Source: Roseiarcus sp963721905
GTDB taxonomy: Bacteria; Pseudomonadota; Alphaproteobacteria; Rhizobiales; Beijerinckiaceae
Length of the DNA stretch: 64,000 nt
Assembly: GCA_963721905.1 (NCBI GenBank)
Contig: CAVRMF010000027.1
Span: 121,054-185,053 of the forward strand
Reading direction: 5' to 3'
Shown: one piece after another, positions 25,917 to 34,548 of the stretch
Numbering within the stretch: position 1 is the first letter of the stretch
Layout: every line of letters begins with the position of its first letter
Notes under the pieces: generated by a model
The model's input: only the letters and a program-made list of their open reading frames with translations
What the model was told of the DNA's origin: nothing
The model's database searches: none
Position numbers and translations under genes: made by a program

Positions 25917-28547
25917 CTACTGCGCCGATTGAGGCGCGAGCCGCGCGGCGCGTCCGCCGTCGTCGGCCCCGGCCGCGGCCAAGGTCGGCTCGATCGGAAA
26001 AATGCAGGTGACGGTCGTGCCCTCGTTTGGCGCCGTATCGATCAGCACGCGGCCCTGGTGAAGCTCGACCAGCGCCTTGACGATCGACAGTCCGAGGCCG
26101 GGCCCGCGATGGCGCGAGCCGTTGGGGAAAGTCTCGAACCGGTCGAACACCCGGTCGATCATGTCCGGCGGAATGCCGCGCCCGCGATCGCTGACCTTGA
26201 AGATGATTTCCGCGCCGCGCTTCATTGCTGCGAGGGTGACGGTCTGTCCGGGTTCCGAATAATTGATGGCGTTGGAGAGGAGATTGAACAGAACCTGCCG
26301 GACGCGACGCCCGTCGGCCCTGAGCGCGCCGACCCCGTCCGTCACGACGATGCGCATCTCGATCGCCGCCTCGTCGAGGCGATCCTGCACGCCGGCCGCG
26401 GCCGCCTTCATCGCCTCGGCGACGTCGACCGTCTCGAGACGCAGCTCCAGCGCGCCCGCGTCGATCGAGGCGAGATCAAGGATGTCGTCGATGATCGCGA
26501 GCAGGGCGTGCGAGGAATTCGTGATGAACCCTGCGTATTCGAGCTGTTTGGGATTGAGCGGCCCGACGCCGCCCGCCGCCAGAAGCTGGGTGAAGCCGAT
26601 GATGTTGGTGAGCGGCGTGCGCAGCTCGTAGGAGACGTGATTGACGAAGTCGTTGCGCAATCTCTCGGCCGCAACCAGCGCCTCGTTTCGCTCGGTCAGC
26701 GCGCGTTCAAAATTGGCGCCAGCCGTGACGTCGAGCGAGGTCAGAAGCGTCGCTCCGTCCGGCAGCGGCAGCGCGGCGCATTCGAGGATGAGCCCGTCCG
26801 TTCGCGCGATCCGCGCCGTCCGGCTTTCGCGGCGCTCCGATAGGCCGACGACCATCGCCCGCAGATCATCCCAGAGCGCCGGGTCGAGGCAGAGAGCACG
26901 GCATGCATCCGCAATCTCGTCGATGTGCGGACGGTCGCGCAGTTTCGCGGCGTCGAAACGCCACATCTCGGCAAAGACCGGATTGAAGAGCTTCAACCGC
27001 CCGTCTGCGCCGAACACCGCCACGCCCTCCTTCAGCGCGTCGAGCGTCTCGCCCTGCACATGCGTCAGCGCGTTCACCTGCGAGGCGAGCGCGTAGCTTT
27101 GCGTGGCGTCGTCGTAGAGATAAGTGACGCCGCCTTTGGGATTGGGGCTGGTGACGACCCGAAGCGCACGCCCGTCCGGCAGATGCCAGACGGTTTCGCT
27201 CGGCTCGATCGCCTGATAGGCGGTCATCTGCTGCGCCTTCCACGTGCGAAAGTCCGCCTGCTCCGGCAACTGGCGCTTGGCCCGCAATTGATCGAGGATT
27301 TCCCCGTCGGTCGGCCTCTGGTCGAGGAAGGCCGGTTCGAGCGACCAGATCTGCCGGTAGGCGGTGTTGTAGATGGTGAGCCGCTTCGACTTGTCGAAGA
27401 TGGCGACCGCAGTCGAGAGCCGGTCGATCATGCGCGAGTAGTCGTCCTCGTTGCGCTCCATTTCGGCGCGCAGCGCCGCGAGCTCCGAGACGTCGCGGGC
27501 GACCCCGGCCGCGCCGAATGCCGTGCGCACCTCCGTGGCGTCGAAGGTTCGGCGCTCTCCATTGACAACCGCGACCGCGCGACGCTTCCAGACGCCTGTC
27601 TCCTTCAGGGCCGCCGCCGCCTCGCGGCGTAGCGCCAGATCGAAGAGTTCGCCGCCATTCTCGACCGCGGCCCTGTCGTCGGGCGCGTCGACGGCCCGCG
27701 AATAGGGGGCGTTGCACCAGACCAGGCGACCCTCGGCGTCCCGCCGCCAGGCCGGCATCGACGCGGACTCGAGCGCAACGCGTAGCGCGATCAATTCGCT
27801 TTCCGCCTCTGCGAACGTCTCGTGCAGCCGCGCCAATTGAAGACGATCGCCCGAGACGTCCCGAATTCGCATGACCGCGCTGCCGGAAATCGGCCGACCG
27901 CTGATTTCGAGATGGCGCCCGCTGCGACTGACCACGGCGATCGAAAACGCCTCGCCGCGTTTGAGAAGCCGCTCCGTCGCCTCTTCGACTTCAGTCGCGG
28001 CGGCAGGCTTGAGCCACTCGGCGGACTCGAGGCGCCGCGGTCCGAGGGTCGCGTCCGCAACAATGCTCAGATCGCCTTCGATCACGGGCTCCGCGTCCGG
28101 GCGGTCCCAGGAAACCAGGATCTGCGGCTCGCCTTGCAGAATCATGGCCGACCGATCGAGCTTCGCAGCCGTCCGCGCGAGCCCGGCTTCGAGTTCGCTC
28201 ACCCGCCGGGTCCACGTCCTTCGGCCGATCACGTATAAAGCAACAGCGGCCCCAGCGAGCAGCGTCAGCGTAATCAGCGCGATCAGGGCGAGGCCAGCGG
28301 CATTGGCCTCGAGCGGCGCCAGGCTCAGAACAGAGGCGGGCGGCTCTTCGAGGACCTGCAGACCATTTTCCGCGCGCGCCCCCGGAGCCGTCAGAAGCAC
28401 GATCGCCGTCGCCTGCACGGCGGACGCCCGGTCAAACGGTCGCGTTCGCCCGCCGAACCGGGTGAACACCCGCGCGCTGAACCCCCGCACCGCTGAGCCT
28501 CCTCGAGAGCCGGCAATTCCGGATACGCCTTCAAGGGCGCCGGCCAA
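25917..28547 (-). CDS. divL: DivL-type cell-cycle kinase with tyrosine in the H-box
   Basis: An 876-residue membrane-anchored PAS histidine-kinase homologue. A hydrophobic segment lies at about 80-107 (LALIALITLTLLAGAAVALYV), followed by several PAS-like regions and a kinase core. The H-box reads NHVSYELRTPLTN with Tyr640 (codon 26630-26628, TAC) where kinases have the phospho-accepting His. That is the hallmark of Caulobacter DivL, which binds phosphorylated DivK and controls CckA-CtrA. N box NLLSNAINYSEP, G1 DRGRGIPPDMIDRVF and G2 GPGLGLSIVKAL are intact. It lies 6 bases upstream of the tsaE-amgK gene. It is about 100 residues longer than the Caulobacter protein, and the true start may be downstream of 28547. 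Confidence 0.88.
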   Translation of the reverse strand: MAGALEGVSGIAGSRGGSAVRGFSARVFTRFGGRTRPFDRASAVQATAIVLLTAPGARAENGLQVLEEPPASVLSLAPLEANAAGLALIALITLTLLAGAAVALYVIGRRTWTRRVSELEAGLARTAAKLDRSAMILQGEPQILVSWDRPDAEPVIEGDLSIVADATLGPRRLESAEWLKPAAATEVEEATERLLKRGEAFSIAVVSRSGRHLEISGRPISGSAVMRIRDVSGDRLQLARLHETFAEAESELIALRVALESASMPAWRRDAEGRLVWCNAPYSRAVDAPDDRAAVENGGELFDLALRREAAAALKETGVWKRRAVAVVNGERRTFDATEVRTAFGAAGVARDVSELAALRAEMERNEDDYSRMIDRLSTAVAIFDKSKRLTIYNTAYRQIWSLEPAFLDQRPTDGEILDQLRAKRQLPEQADFRTWKAQQMTAYQAIEPSETVWHLPDGRALRVVTSPNPKGGVTYLYDDATQSYALASQVNALTHVQGETLDALKEGVAVFGADGRLKLFNPVFAEMWRFDAAKLRDRPHIDEIADACRALCLDPALWDDLRAMVVGLSERRESRTARIARTDGLILECAALPLPDGATLLTSLDVTAGANFERALTERNEALVAAERLRNDFVNHVSYELRTPLTNIIGFTQLLAAGGVGPLNPKQLEYAGFITNSSHALLAIIDDILDLASIDAGALELRLETVDVAEAMKAAAAGVQDRLDEAAIEMRIVVTDGVGALRADGRRVRQVLFNLLSNAINYSEPGQTVTLAAMKRGAEIIFKVSDRGRGIPPDMIDRVFDRFETFPNGSRHRGPGLGLSIVKALVELHQGRVLIDTAPNEGTTVTCIFPIEPTLAAAGADDGGRAARLAPQSAQ

Positions 28548-28646
28548 CCGGGACCCCCTCCGCCAGGGAATCCCGAATCAGCCCGACAACAGGCTTACGA
28601 AAAGTTTAGCGCAAAGTCGTTAACCATGACGAAGGCCCCCAAAAAG

Positions 28647-29681
28647 CTAACGGACGAGACCCAGGATGTCCTTGATCGCATCCATGTTCGGTCTCGCCAT
28701 GGCGCGAGCCTTGTCCGCGCCCTCGGCCAGCACCGAATCGACAAACGCCGGATCGGCGGAAAGGCGCAGCATTTCGGCGCGGATCGGCGCCAGTTTCTCG
28801 ATCGTGACGTCGGCCAGCGCCGTCTTGAACGCCGAAAACTGGCTGCCGCCGAAGCGCTGGAGGACATTGGCTTTGGTCTCATCGGTCAGCGCGGCGAAAA
28901 TGCCGACGAGATTGTCCGCCTCGGGACGGGCCGCAAGGCCTTCGAGGTGATGCGGCAACGGCTCGGGATCCGTCTTCGCCTTGCGAATCTTCTGGGCGAT
29001 CGTGTCCGCGTCGTCGGTCAGCGCGATATAGGCGTTTTCGGACGTGTCCGACTTCGACATTTTCTTGGCGCCGTCGCGCAGGCTCATGACGCGCGTCGCC
29101 GGCCCCTGGATGAGCGGCTCGGGCAAGGGAAAGAAGGCGTCGCCATAGCCATGGGCGGCGATCAACTCGGCGAAGTCGTTATTGAACTTCTGCGCAATGT
29201 CGCGCGTCAGCTCCAGGTGCTGCTTCTGGTCGTCGCCGACCGGCACATGGGTGGCGCGGTAGAGCAGGATGTCGGCCGCCATCAGCACAGGATAGTTGAA
29301 AAGACCGATCGACGCGTTCTCGCGATCCTTGCCCGCCTTCTCTTTGAACTGGGTCATCCGGTTCAGCCAGCCGAGCCGCGCGACGCAATCGAAGATCCAG
29401 GCGAGTTCGGCGTGCTCGGCGACCCGGCTTTGGTTAAAGACGATGTTGGCCTTCGGATCGATGCCGCAGGCCAGGAACGCCGCGGTCACTTCGCGGGTGG
29501 TGCGCGCCAATTGGGCCGGCTCGTGCGGCAAGGTCATCGCGTGCAGATCGACCACGCAATAGATGCACGGCCGGGTCGCCTGCAGCACGACGAAGCGCTT
29601 GATCGCGCCAAGATAATTGCCGAGATGCAGGTTGCCGGTCGGCTGAACGCCTGAAAACACGCGTTCGGGAAAGGTGGCCAT
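28647..29681 (-). CDS. trpS: Tryptophanyl-tRNA synthetase
   Basis: Class I aminoacyl-tRNA synthetase, 344 residues. The HIGH-type motif is in SGVQPTGNLHLGNYLGAIK and the KMSKS loop in GAKKMSKSDTSENAYIAL; YPVLMAADILLYRATHVPVG is the family core. ATG 29681 matches the conserved N-terminus, although the frame stays open to 29960. It is normal in length and intact. Confidence 0.95.
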   Translation of the reverse strand: MATFPERVFSGVQPTGNLHLGNYLGAIKRFVVLQATRPCIYCVVDLHAMTLPHEPAQLARTTREVTAAFLACGIDPKANIVFNQSRVAEHAELAWIFDCVARLGWLNRMTQFKEKAGKDRENASIGLFNYPVLMAADILLYRATHVPVGDDQKQHLELTRDIAQKFNNDFAELIAAHGYGDAFFPLPEPLIQGPATRVMSLRDGAKKMSKSDTSENAYIALTDDADTIAQKIRKAKTDPEPLPHHLEGLAARPEADNLVGIFAALTDETKANVLQRFGGSQFSAFKTALADVTIEKLAPIRAEMLRLSADPAFVDSVLAEGADKARAMARPNMDAIKDILGLVR

Positions 29682-29766
29682 CGTTGTCCGCTTGATGGGG
29701 AAGGGATCGTCGGGCGGCCTTATGGCAACGCCCGTGGGGGCGCGCAAGGGGAGGATCGGACGCCGC

Positions 29767-30294
29767 TCACGCCTTCCCGGCTTCCTCTCCGACTGCGAGG
29801 TCGACCATGATCTCGGCAGCGAGCCGCTCGAGCGCCTTGCGCAGATCCTCCAGCGCAAGGCCGTCGGGCGCCCTGAGCCGGGCCGCAGCGCGGAACATAT
29901 CCACGCCCGTAAAGGGCTCGCTTTCCAGGCCGCTGGTGAATTCTTCGATGTTGACGCCAAGACGGCTCAAGGCCTGGGTAACGTCGCGCACGATCCCGGG
30001 GCGCTCTTGACCGAGTATGTCGAGCCTGATGAGACGCGATGGCTTCTCGGCCGGCGGAGCGCCTCGCTCGATCGTCACGCGAAGCCCGCCCTGCTCGAGA
30101 CGGCGCAGCGCGGATTCGAGTTCGGCCAGCTCCGCCTCCGGAACGCTTGCCAGGAGAATGCCAGCGAACTTGCCCGCAAGCTGCGCCGACCGGCTCTCGA
30201 GCCAGGTTCCGCCACGAGCCGCGATCGTCTCGGAGATCGCGCTCACCAGTCCGGGCCTGTCGTCGCCGACAAAGGTCAGAACGAGCGGAATCAT
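29767..30294 (-). CDS. Double ACT-domain protein, GcvR-like regulator
   Basis: A 175-residue cytoplasmic protein with two ACT domains: IPLVLTFVGDDRPGLVSAIS at the N-terminus and IRLDILGQERPGIVRDVTQA from about residue 88. This architecture is that of GcvR, the regulator of glycine cleavage, but no gcv genes are nearby. In many bacteria such proteins are uncharacterised amino-acid sensors. It precedes trpS on the same strand with an 85-base gap. Specific function not assigned. Confidence 0.75.
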   Translation of the reverse strand: MIPLVLTFVGDDRPGLVSAISETIAARGGTWLESRSAQLAGKFAGILLASVPEAELAELESALRRLEQGGLRVTIERGAPPAEKPSRLIRLDILGQERPGIVRDVTQALSRLGVNIEEFTSGLESEPFTGVDMFRAAARLRAPDGLALEDLRKALERLAAEIMVDLAVGEEAGKA

Positions 30295-30401
30295 GGGGCG
30301 TGCTCCTCGCGCCGGATGAGGGCGATGGGAGCATCCTATGCCCGAGCGGCGGATCCGCGCATCTCAAATATCGAGGTCCGTCTCCTCCGAGCCAGAGCGC
30401 C

Positions 30402-31703
30402 CTAGAGAATGAACCGGCTCAGATCCGCGTTCTCCGCCAAATCTCCGACGTGACGCTCGACGAAGGCGGCGTCGATCAGCACCTTTTCGCCCGACCGGTC
30501 GGTCGCGGTGAAGCTTACCTCGTCGAGCACCCGCTCCATCACCGTCTGCAGCCGGCGCGCGCCGATGTTTTCGACCGAACCGTTGACCCTGGCGGCGATG
30601 CGCGCGATGGCTGAGATGGCGTCGTCAGAAAATTCAAGCGCGATGCCCTCGGTGCCCATCAACGCCACATATTGCTTGACGAGACTCGCCTCGGTGTCGG
30701 TGAGAATGCGCCTGAAATCCTCTTCGGTCAGGGATTTGAGCTCGACGCGAATGGGCAGGCGGCCTTGCAGTTCCGGCAGCAGGTCGGACGGTCGCGAAAT
30801 ATGGAACGCGCCGGAGGCGACGAACAGGATGTGATCGGTCTTGATCGCGCCGTGCTTGGTCGCCACCGTCGTTCCCTCGATCAGCGGAAGGAGATCGCGC
30901 TGCACGCCCTCGCGCGAAACGTCGGCGCCGCCGCGGCCGTCGCGGGCGACGATTTTGTCGATCTCGTCCAGAAAGACAATGCCGTTGCTTTCGACCTCGT
31001 TGATCGCTTCGCGCACGATCGCCTCCTGATCGAGCAGCTTCTCGGCCTCGGCGGCGACCAGCGGCTCATGCGCCTCGCCGACCGTCGTACGTTTGGGCTT
31101 CGTGCGCTGGCTCTTGCCGAAGATGTCGGCGATGTTGATCGCGCCGATCGAGGCGCCGGGCATATTGGGAAGCTCGAACATCGGCACGCCCGAGCCGCTC
31201 TGCGGCAGCTCGACCTCGATTTCTTTGTCGGTGAGCTCGCCGGCATGGAGCTTGCGGCGAAAGGCTTCTCGCGTCCCCGGCGACGACGCCGGCCCGACCA
31301 GCGCGTCGAGGACCCGTTCCTCGGCGGCAAGCTCGGCTTTGGCTTCGATGTCCTTGCGCTTGCGGCTCTTCACCAGCCCGATGGCGATCTCGATGAGGTC
31401 GCGGATGATCTGCTCGACGTCCCGACCGACATAGCCGACCTCGGTAAATTTGGTCGCTTCGACCTTGAGGAAGGGCGCGCCAGCGAGCTTCGCAAGCCGG
31501 CGTGCGATCTCGGTTTTGCCGCAGCCGGTCGGACCGATCATCAAGATGTTCTTGGGCATCACCTCTTCGCGCATGGGCGAGGTGAGGCGCAGCCGCCGCC
31601 AGCGGTTGCGAAGCGCGATCGCGACGGCTCGCTTGGCCTCGGCTTGGCCAACGATATAGCGGTCGAGTTCGGACACGATTTCGCGGGGGCTGAGATCCGA
31701 CAT
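30402..31703 (-). CDS. hslU: HslU, ATPase subunit of the HslVU protease
   Basis: A 433-residue AAA+ unfoldase. Walker A is GPTGCGKTEIARRLA; the pore loop is GYVGRDVEQI; Walker B is GIVFLDEIDKI; LLPELQGRLPIRVEL and the C-terminal RLQTVMERVLDEVSF complete the family set. It ends in LSRFIL, the tail that docks in HslV. It starts 4 bases after the stop of hslV, so the two are one operon. It degrades misfolded and regulatory proteins in heat stress. Confidence 0.96.
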   Translation of the reverse strand: MSDLSPREIVSELDRYIVGQAEAKRAVAIALRNRWRRLRLTSPMREEVMPKNILMIGPTGCGKTEIARRLAKLAGAPFLKVEATKFTEVGYVGRDVEQIIRDLIEIAIGLVKSRKRKDIEAKAELAAEERVLDALVGPASSPGTREAFRRKLHAGELTDKEIEVELPQSGSGVPMFELPNMPGASIGAINIADIFGKSQRTKPKRTTVGEAHEPLVAAEAEKLLDQEAIVREAINEVESNGIVFLDEIDKIVARDGRGGADVSREGVQRDLLPLIEGTTVATKHGAIKTDHILFVASGAFHISRPSDLLPELQGRLPIRVELKSLTEEDFRRILTDTEASLVKQYVALMGTEGIALEFSDDAISAIARIAARVNGSVENIGARRLQTVMERVLDEVSFTATDRSGEKVLIDAAFVERHVGDLAENADLSRFIL

Positions 31704-31707
31704 GAAT

Positions 31708-32268
31708 TTAGAGGCTTTCGACGATCAGATTGGCGTTGGTGTAGACGCAGATGTCGGCGGCGATCCGCATCGAGCGGCGCACGATCTCCTCGGCCTCGAG
31801 CGGCATCGGCATCAACGCCAGGGCGGCGGCGAGCGCGAAATTGCCGCCCGATCCGATCGCCATCGCCGAGCCATGCTCGCTGACCTCGGGCTCGAGCACA
31901 TCGCCGACGCCCGAGATCGTGAATCCGGCGCTCTTGTCGGCGACCAGCAGCATTGCCTCGAGGCGGCGGAGATAGCGGTCGGTGCGCCAGTCCTTCGCCA
32001 GTTCGACGCAGGCGCGCGCGAGCTGACCCGGATATTGCTCAAGTTTCGCCTCGAGCCGCTCGAACAAAGTGAAGGCGTCGGCGGTCGCGCCGGCAAAGCC
32101 GGCGATCACCTCGCCCTTCGCCAGACGCCTGACCTTGCGGGCATTCGCCTTCACGACCGTTTGGCCCATGCTGACCTGCCCGTCGCCACCGATGACGACG
32201 CGGCCGTCCTTCCGCACCATCAGAATAGTCGTCGCGTGCCATCCGGGCGCGCGGGCGGTCTCTGACAT
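31708..32268 (-). CDS. hslV: HslV, peptidase subunit of the HslVU protease
   Basis: A 186-residue proteasome-beta-like Thr peptidase. The N-terminus WHATTILMVRKDGRVVIGGD contains the catalytic Thr exposed after removal of the short leader. GFAGATADAFTLFERLE and SGGNFALAAALALM are conserved. ATG 32268 is set by the family N-terminus. hslU follows in the same operon. Elsewhere in this order hslV tends to lie next to hisB; here they are about 14 kb apart. Confidence 0.95.
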   Translation of the reverse strand: MSETARAPGWHATTILMVRKDGRVVIGGDGQVSMGQTVVKANARKVRRLAKGEVIAGFAGATADAFTLFERLEAKLEQYPGQLARACVELAKDWRTDRYLRRLEAMLLVADKSAGFTISGVGDVLEPEVSEHGSAMAIGSGGNFALAAALALMPMPLEAEEIVRRSMRIAADICVYTNANLIVESL

Positions 32269-32580
32269 GGGCGGACGTCCTTCAAAACGGCGAACGCCGG
32301 ATGTATGGGCGGATGGCGGCGCGCGCAAGGGCGCGCACGGCTGCGCGCGCCCGCAGGCGGGGGCTTAGCAGACCGTCCGCCCGGCCGGGGCCCAGCGCCG
32401 CCCAGAACGCGTTCGATCGGTGGAGCGGGGCGCGTCGCGCGAGGAAATCCTCGAAACGCCCGGCATGGCGATCTATATGGGAGCGAAGCCTTCGGCGGTG
32501 TATGCCCCCCACGGTCTCGGCGCCTATACTCGGTTCGCCGCCGCCAGGGCGGATGCGGCCTGACACGAGGAGTTGGAAAA

Positions 32581-32922
32581 ATGTTCAAGAACCCCTTTTC
32601 CCAATCCGCGGCGTCCGACCCGGACGCGATCGAATTCGAGGCCTTCGCCCAGGCGATCGACGCCGGCGACGTCGCCGTGGTCGATGTCCGGGAGCCGCAT
32701 GAGTTCGCCGCTGGGCACATTCCGGAGGCCGTGAACTTGCCGCTCTCGCGCTTCGATCCCAAAGAGCTGCCTTCGGGCAGGCCGCTCATTCTTATCTGCC
32801 AGGCGGGCGCGCGCTCCCGCAACGCGCTGAACCGGGCGCGCGCGAGCGGGCGTGAGGACGTCAAGCATTACGCCGGCGGCATGAACGGCTGGCGGATGCG
32901 CGGCGGCGACGTGACGGTCTGA
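32581..32922 (+). CDS. Single-domain rhodanese-like protein
   Basis: A 113-residue rhodanese-fold protein. VAVVDVREPHEFAAGHIPEA is the entry motif, and LILICQAGARSRNA carries the active-site Cys in the loop CQAGARS, so sulfurtransferase activity is plausible. ATG 32581 follows a GGAG-type site; the longer open frame from 32305 is not supported. There is no signal peptide. Physiological sulfur acceptor unknown. Confidence 0.85.
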   Translation: MFKNPFSQSAASDPDAIEFEAFAQAIDAGDVAVVDVREPHEFAAGHIPEAVNLPLSRFDPKELPSGRPLILICQAGARSRNALNRARASGREDVKHYAGGMNGWRMRGGDVTV

Positions 32923-33007
32923 AAACATGTCGCCCGTGTATCACCGGCGAGCCGATGCGCAGGCCGCATAGCGCCAACGCCGCCTGTGAGAGATTCGGGG
33001 AGTTGTA

Positions 33008-33194
33008 TCTCCTGTTTTCGCTCGCTGTCGCCCGCCTGTTACCTGCCTGATAACGGCGAATTATCGCCCTATTGTCTTCCTGTTATTCCGCTCTCGCGTT
33101 GGGCGGAGGTTTTTCGGAAAGTATTGAAAAGGAAGGCCTTTTTCCAGTCCAGACTGAGCGGAGCTGCGTGACGGCCCATTTTTTCCCTGTTGTG
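33008..33194 (+). repeat. Dispersed CCTGTTAT repeat, copy A
   Basis: Non-coding repeat unit that fills most of the 324-base gap between the rhodanese gene and guaD. It contains several CCTGTTA motifs, a GGCGAATTATCGCC hairpin, a GGAGGTTTTTCGGAAAG-TATTGAAA centre and a final CCCTGTTG. The same order of blocks occurs at 59795-59957 (direct) and at 56761-56925 and 63582-63738 (inverted). This is the most diverged copy. Nature unknown. Confidence 0.6.
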
Positions 33195-33246
33195 CAGGAT
33201 GAAAATGGTCGCCGCGGTCAGTCTCGACCCATGCAGAGGCCGCGAC

Positions 33247-34548
33247 TCAAAACTTGGCCGGCGCGCCAGCAACATAGGTCTGCCGCACCGCGCGGTCGTC
33301 GCCCATCGCGATCAGCGCAAAGAGTTCGGCGTCTAGGTCGCCCTTCGCCGTCTCCATGCGATGCGCCATCGCCGGCGTCGCCCGCGAATCGAGCACGATG
33401 AGGTCGGCTTCCTTTCCAGCTTCGATCGAGCCGATCCGGTCGTCGAGGCCAAGCGCGCGGGCGTTGCCGAGGGTCATCCGGTAGAAGGCCTGCGCCGCCG
33501 GCCAGGATTGGCGATTGAGCTGCAGCACCTTGTAGCCCTCGGCGGCAGTCCTCAGCATCGAATAGCTCGTGCCGCCGCCGACGTCGGTCGCGAGCGCGAC
33601 CCTGACGCCCGCCCGGACCAGTCGCGCCTGATCGAACAGGCCCGATCCTAGAAACAGATTTGAGGTCGGACAGAAGGCCGCGACTGACCGGGTCGCCGCG
33701 AGCGCGGCGACTTCGGCCTCCTTGAGGTGGATGCAGTGCCCGAAGACCGAGCGCGGCCCAAGCAGCCCAGCGCGGTCATAGACGTCGAGATAGTTTCGCG
33801 CGCCCGGAAAGAGCCTGGCCACGAGCTCGATTTCGGCGTCGTTCTCGTCGAGATGGGTCTGGACGTAAGCGTGCGGGAATTCGCGCGCCAGCGCGCCCGC
33901 GGCCTCCAGTTGCCCCTGGCTTGAGGTCACGGCGAAGCGCGGCGTGATCGCATAGTCGAGCCGCCCGCGTCCGCGCCAGCGCTCGATCAGCGCCTTGCTC
34001 TCGTCGTAGCCGCGCTGAGCCGTGTCTCTCAGTGCGTCGGGCGCATCGCGATCCATCATCGTTTTTCCGGCGATCATCCGCGCGCCGAGCCGTTCGGAGG
34101 CGGCGAAGAACGCGTCGACCGACTGCGGATGGACCGTGCAATAGACCATCGCTGTTGTCGTGCCGCAGCGGATCAGTTCGTCGAGAAAGAATTCTGCGAT
34201 CCGCGCACAATGACCGGGATCGGCGAATTTCTGCTCCTCGACGAAGGTATAGTTGTGCAGCCAGTCGAGGAGCTGCGCGCCGTAGGAGCCGATCACCTGG
34301 GTTTGCGGGTAATGGATATGGGCGTCGATGAATCCGGGCATCACGAGAGAGCCCGAATGATCGTCGACCGGCGCGCCTTCAGGAGCGCCGGCGAGAACGT
34401 CTCGCGCTTCGCCGACTGCCTCGATCAGCCCGTCCCGGACGAGGACCGCGCCGTCATCGAGATAGTGGCGCGCGGACAATCCGGTTGTCGCCGGATCGTC
34501 GGTGAACGAAAAAATCCGGCCGCGAATGATGCGCGCGCTCGCGCTCAC
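33247..34548 (-). CDS. guaD: Guanine deaminase
   Basis: A 433-residue amidohydrolase converting guanine to xanthine. Metal ligands are in GFIDAHIHYPQTQV (HxH), YVQTHLDENDAE, VFGHCIHLKE and ALATDVGGGTSYSM (Asp). LHNYTFVEEQKF is characteristic of guanine deaminases. The start is GTG at 34548, which overlaps the stop of the puuE-uraD gene by four bases (GTGA). Both enzymes serve purine breakdown, so this is a small catabolic operon. The xanthine dehydrogenase and uricase steps are not in the window. Confidence 0.9.
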   Translation of the reverse strand: MSASARIIRGRIFSFTDDPATTGLSARHYLDDGAVLVRDGLIEAVGEARDVLAGAPEGAPVDDHSGSLVMPGFIDAHIHYPQTQVIGSYGAQLLDWLHNYTFVEEQKFADPGHCARIAEFFLDELIRCGTTTAMVYCTVHPQSVDAFFAASERLGARMIAGKTMMDRDAPDALRDTAQRGYDESKALIERWRGRGRLDYAITPRFAVTSSQGQLEAAGALAREFPHAYVQTHLDENDAEIELVARLFPGARNYLDVYDRAGLLGPRSVFGHCIHLKEAEVAALAATRSVAAFCPTSNLFLGSGLFDQARLVRAGVRVALATDVGGGTSYSMLRTAAEGYKVLQLNRQSWPAAQAFYRMTLGNARALGLDDRIGSIEAGKEADLIVLDSRATPAMAHRMETAKGDLDAELFALIAMGDDRAVRQTYVAGAPAKF

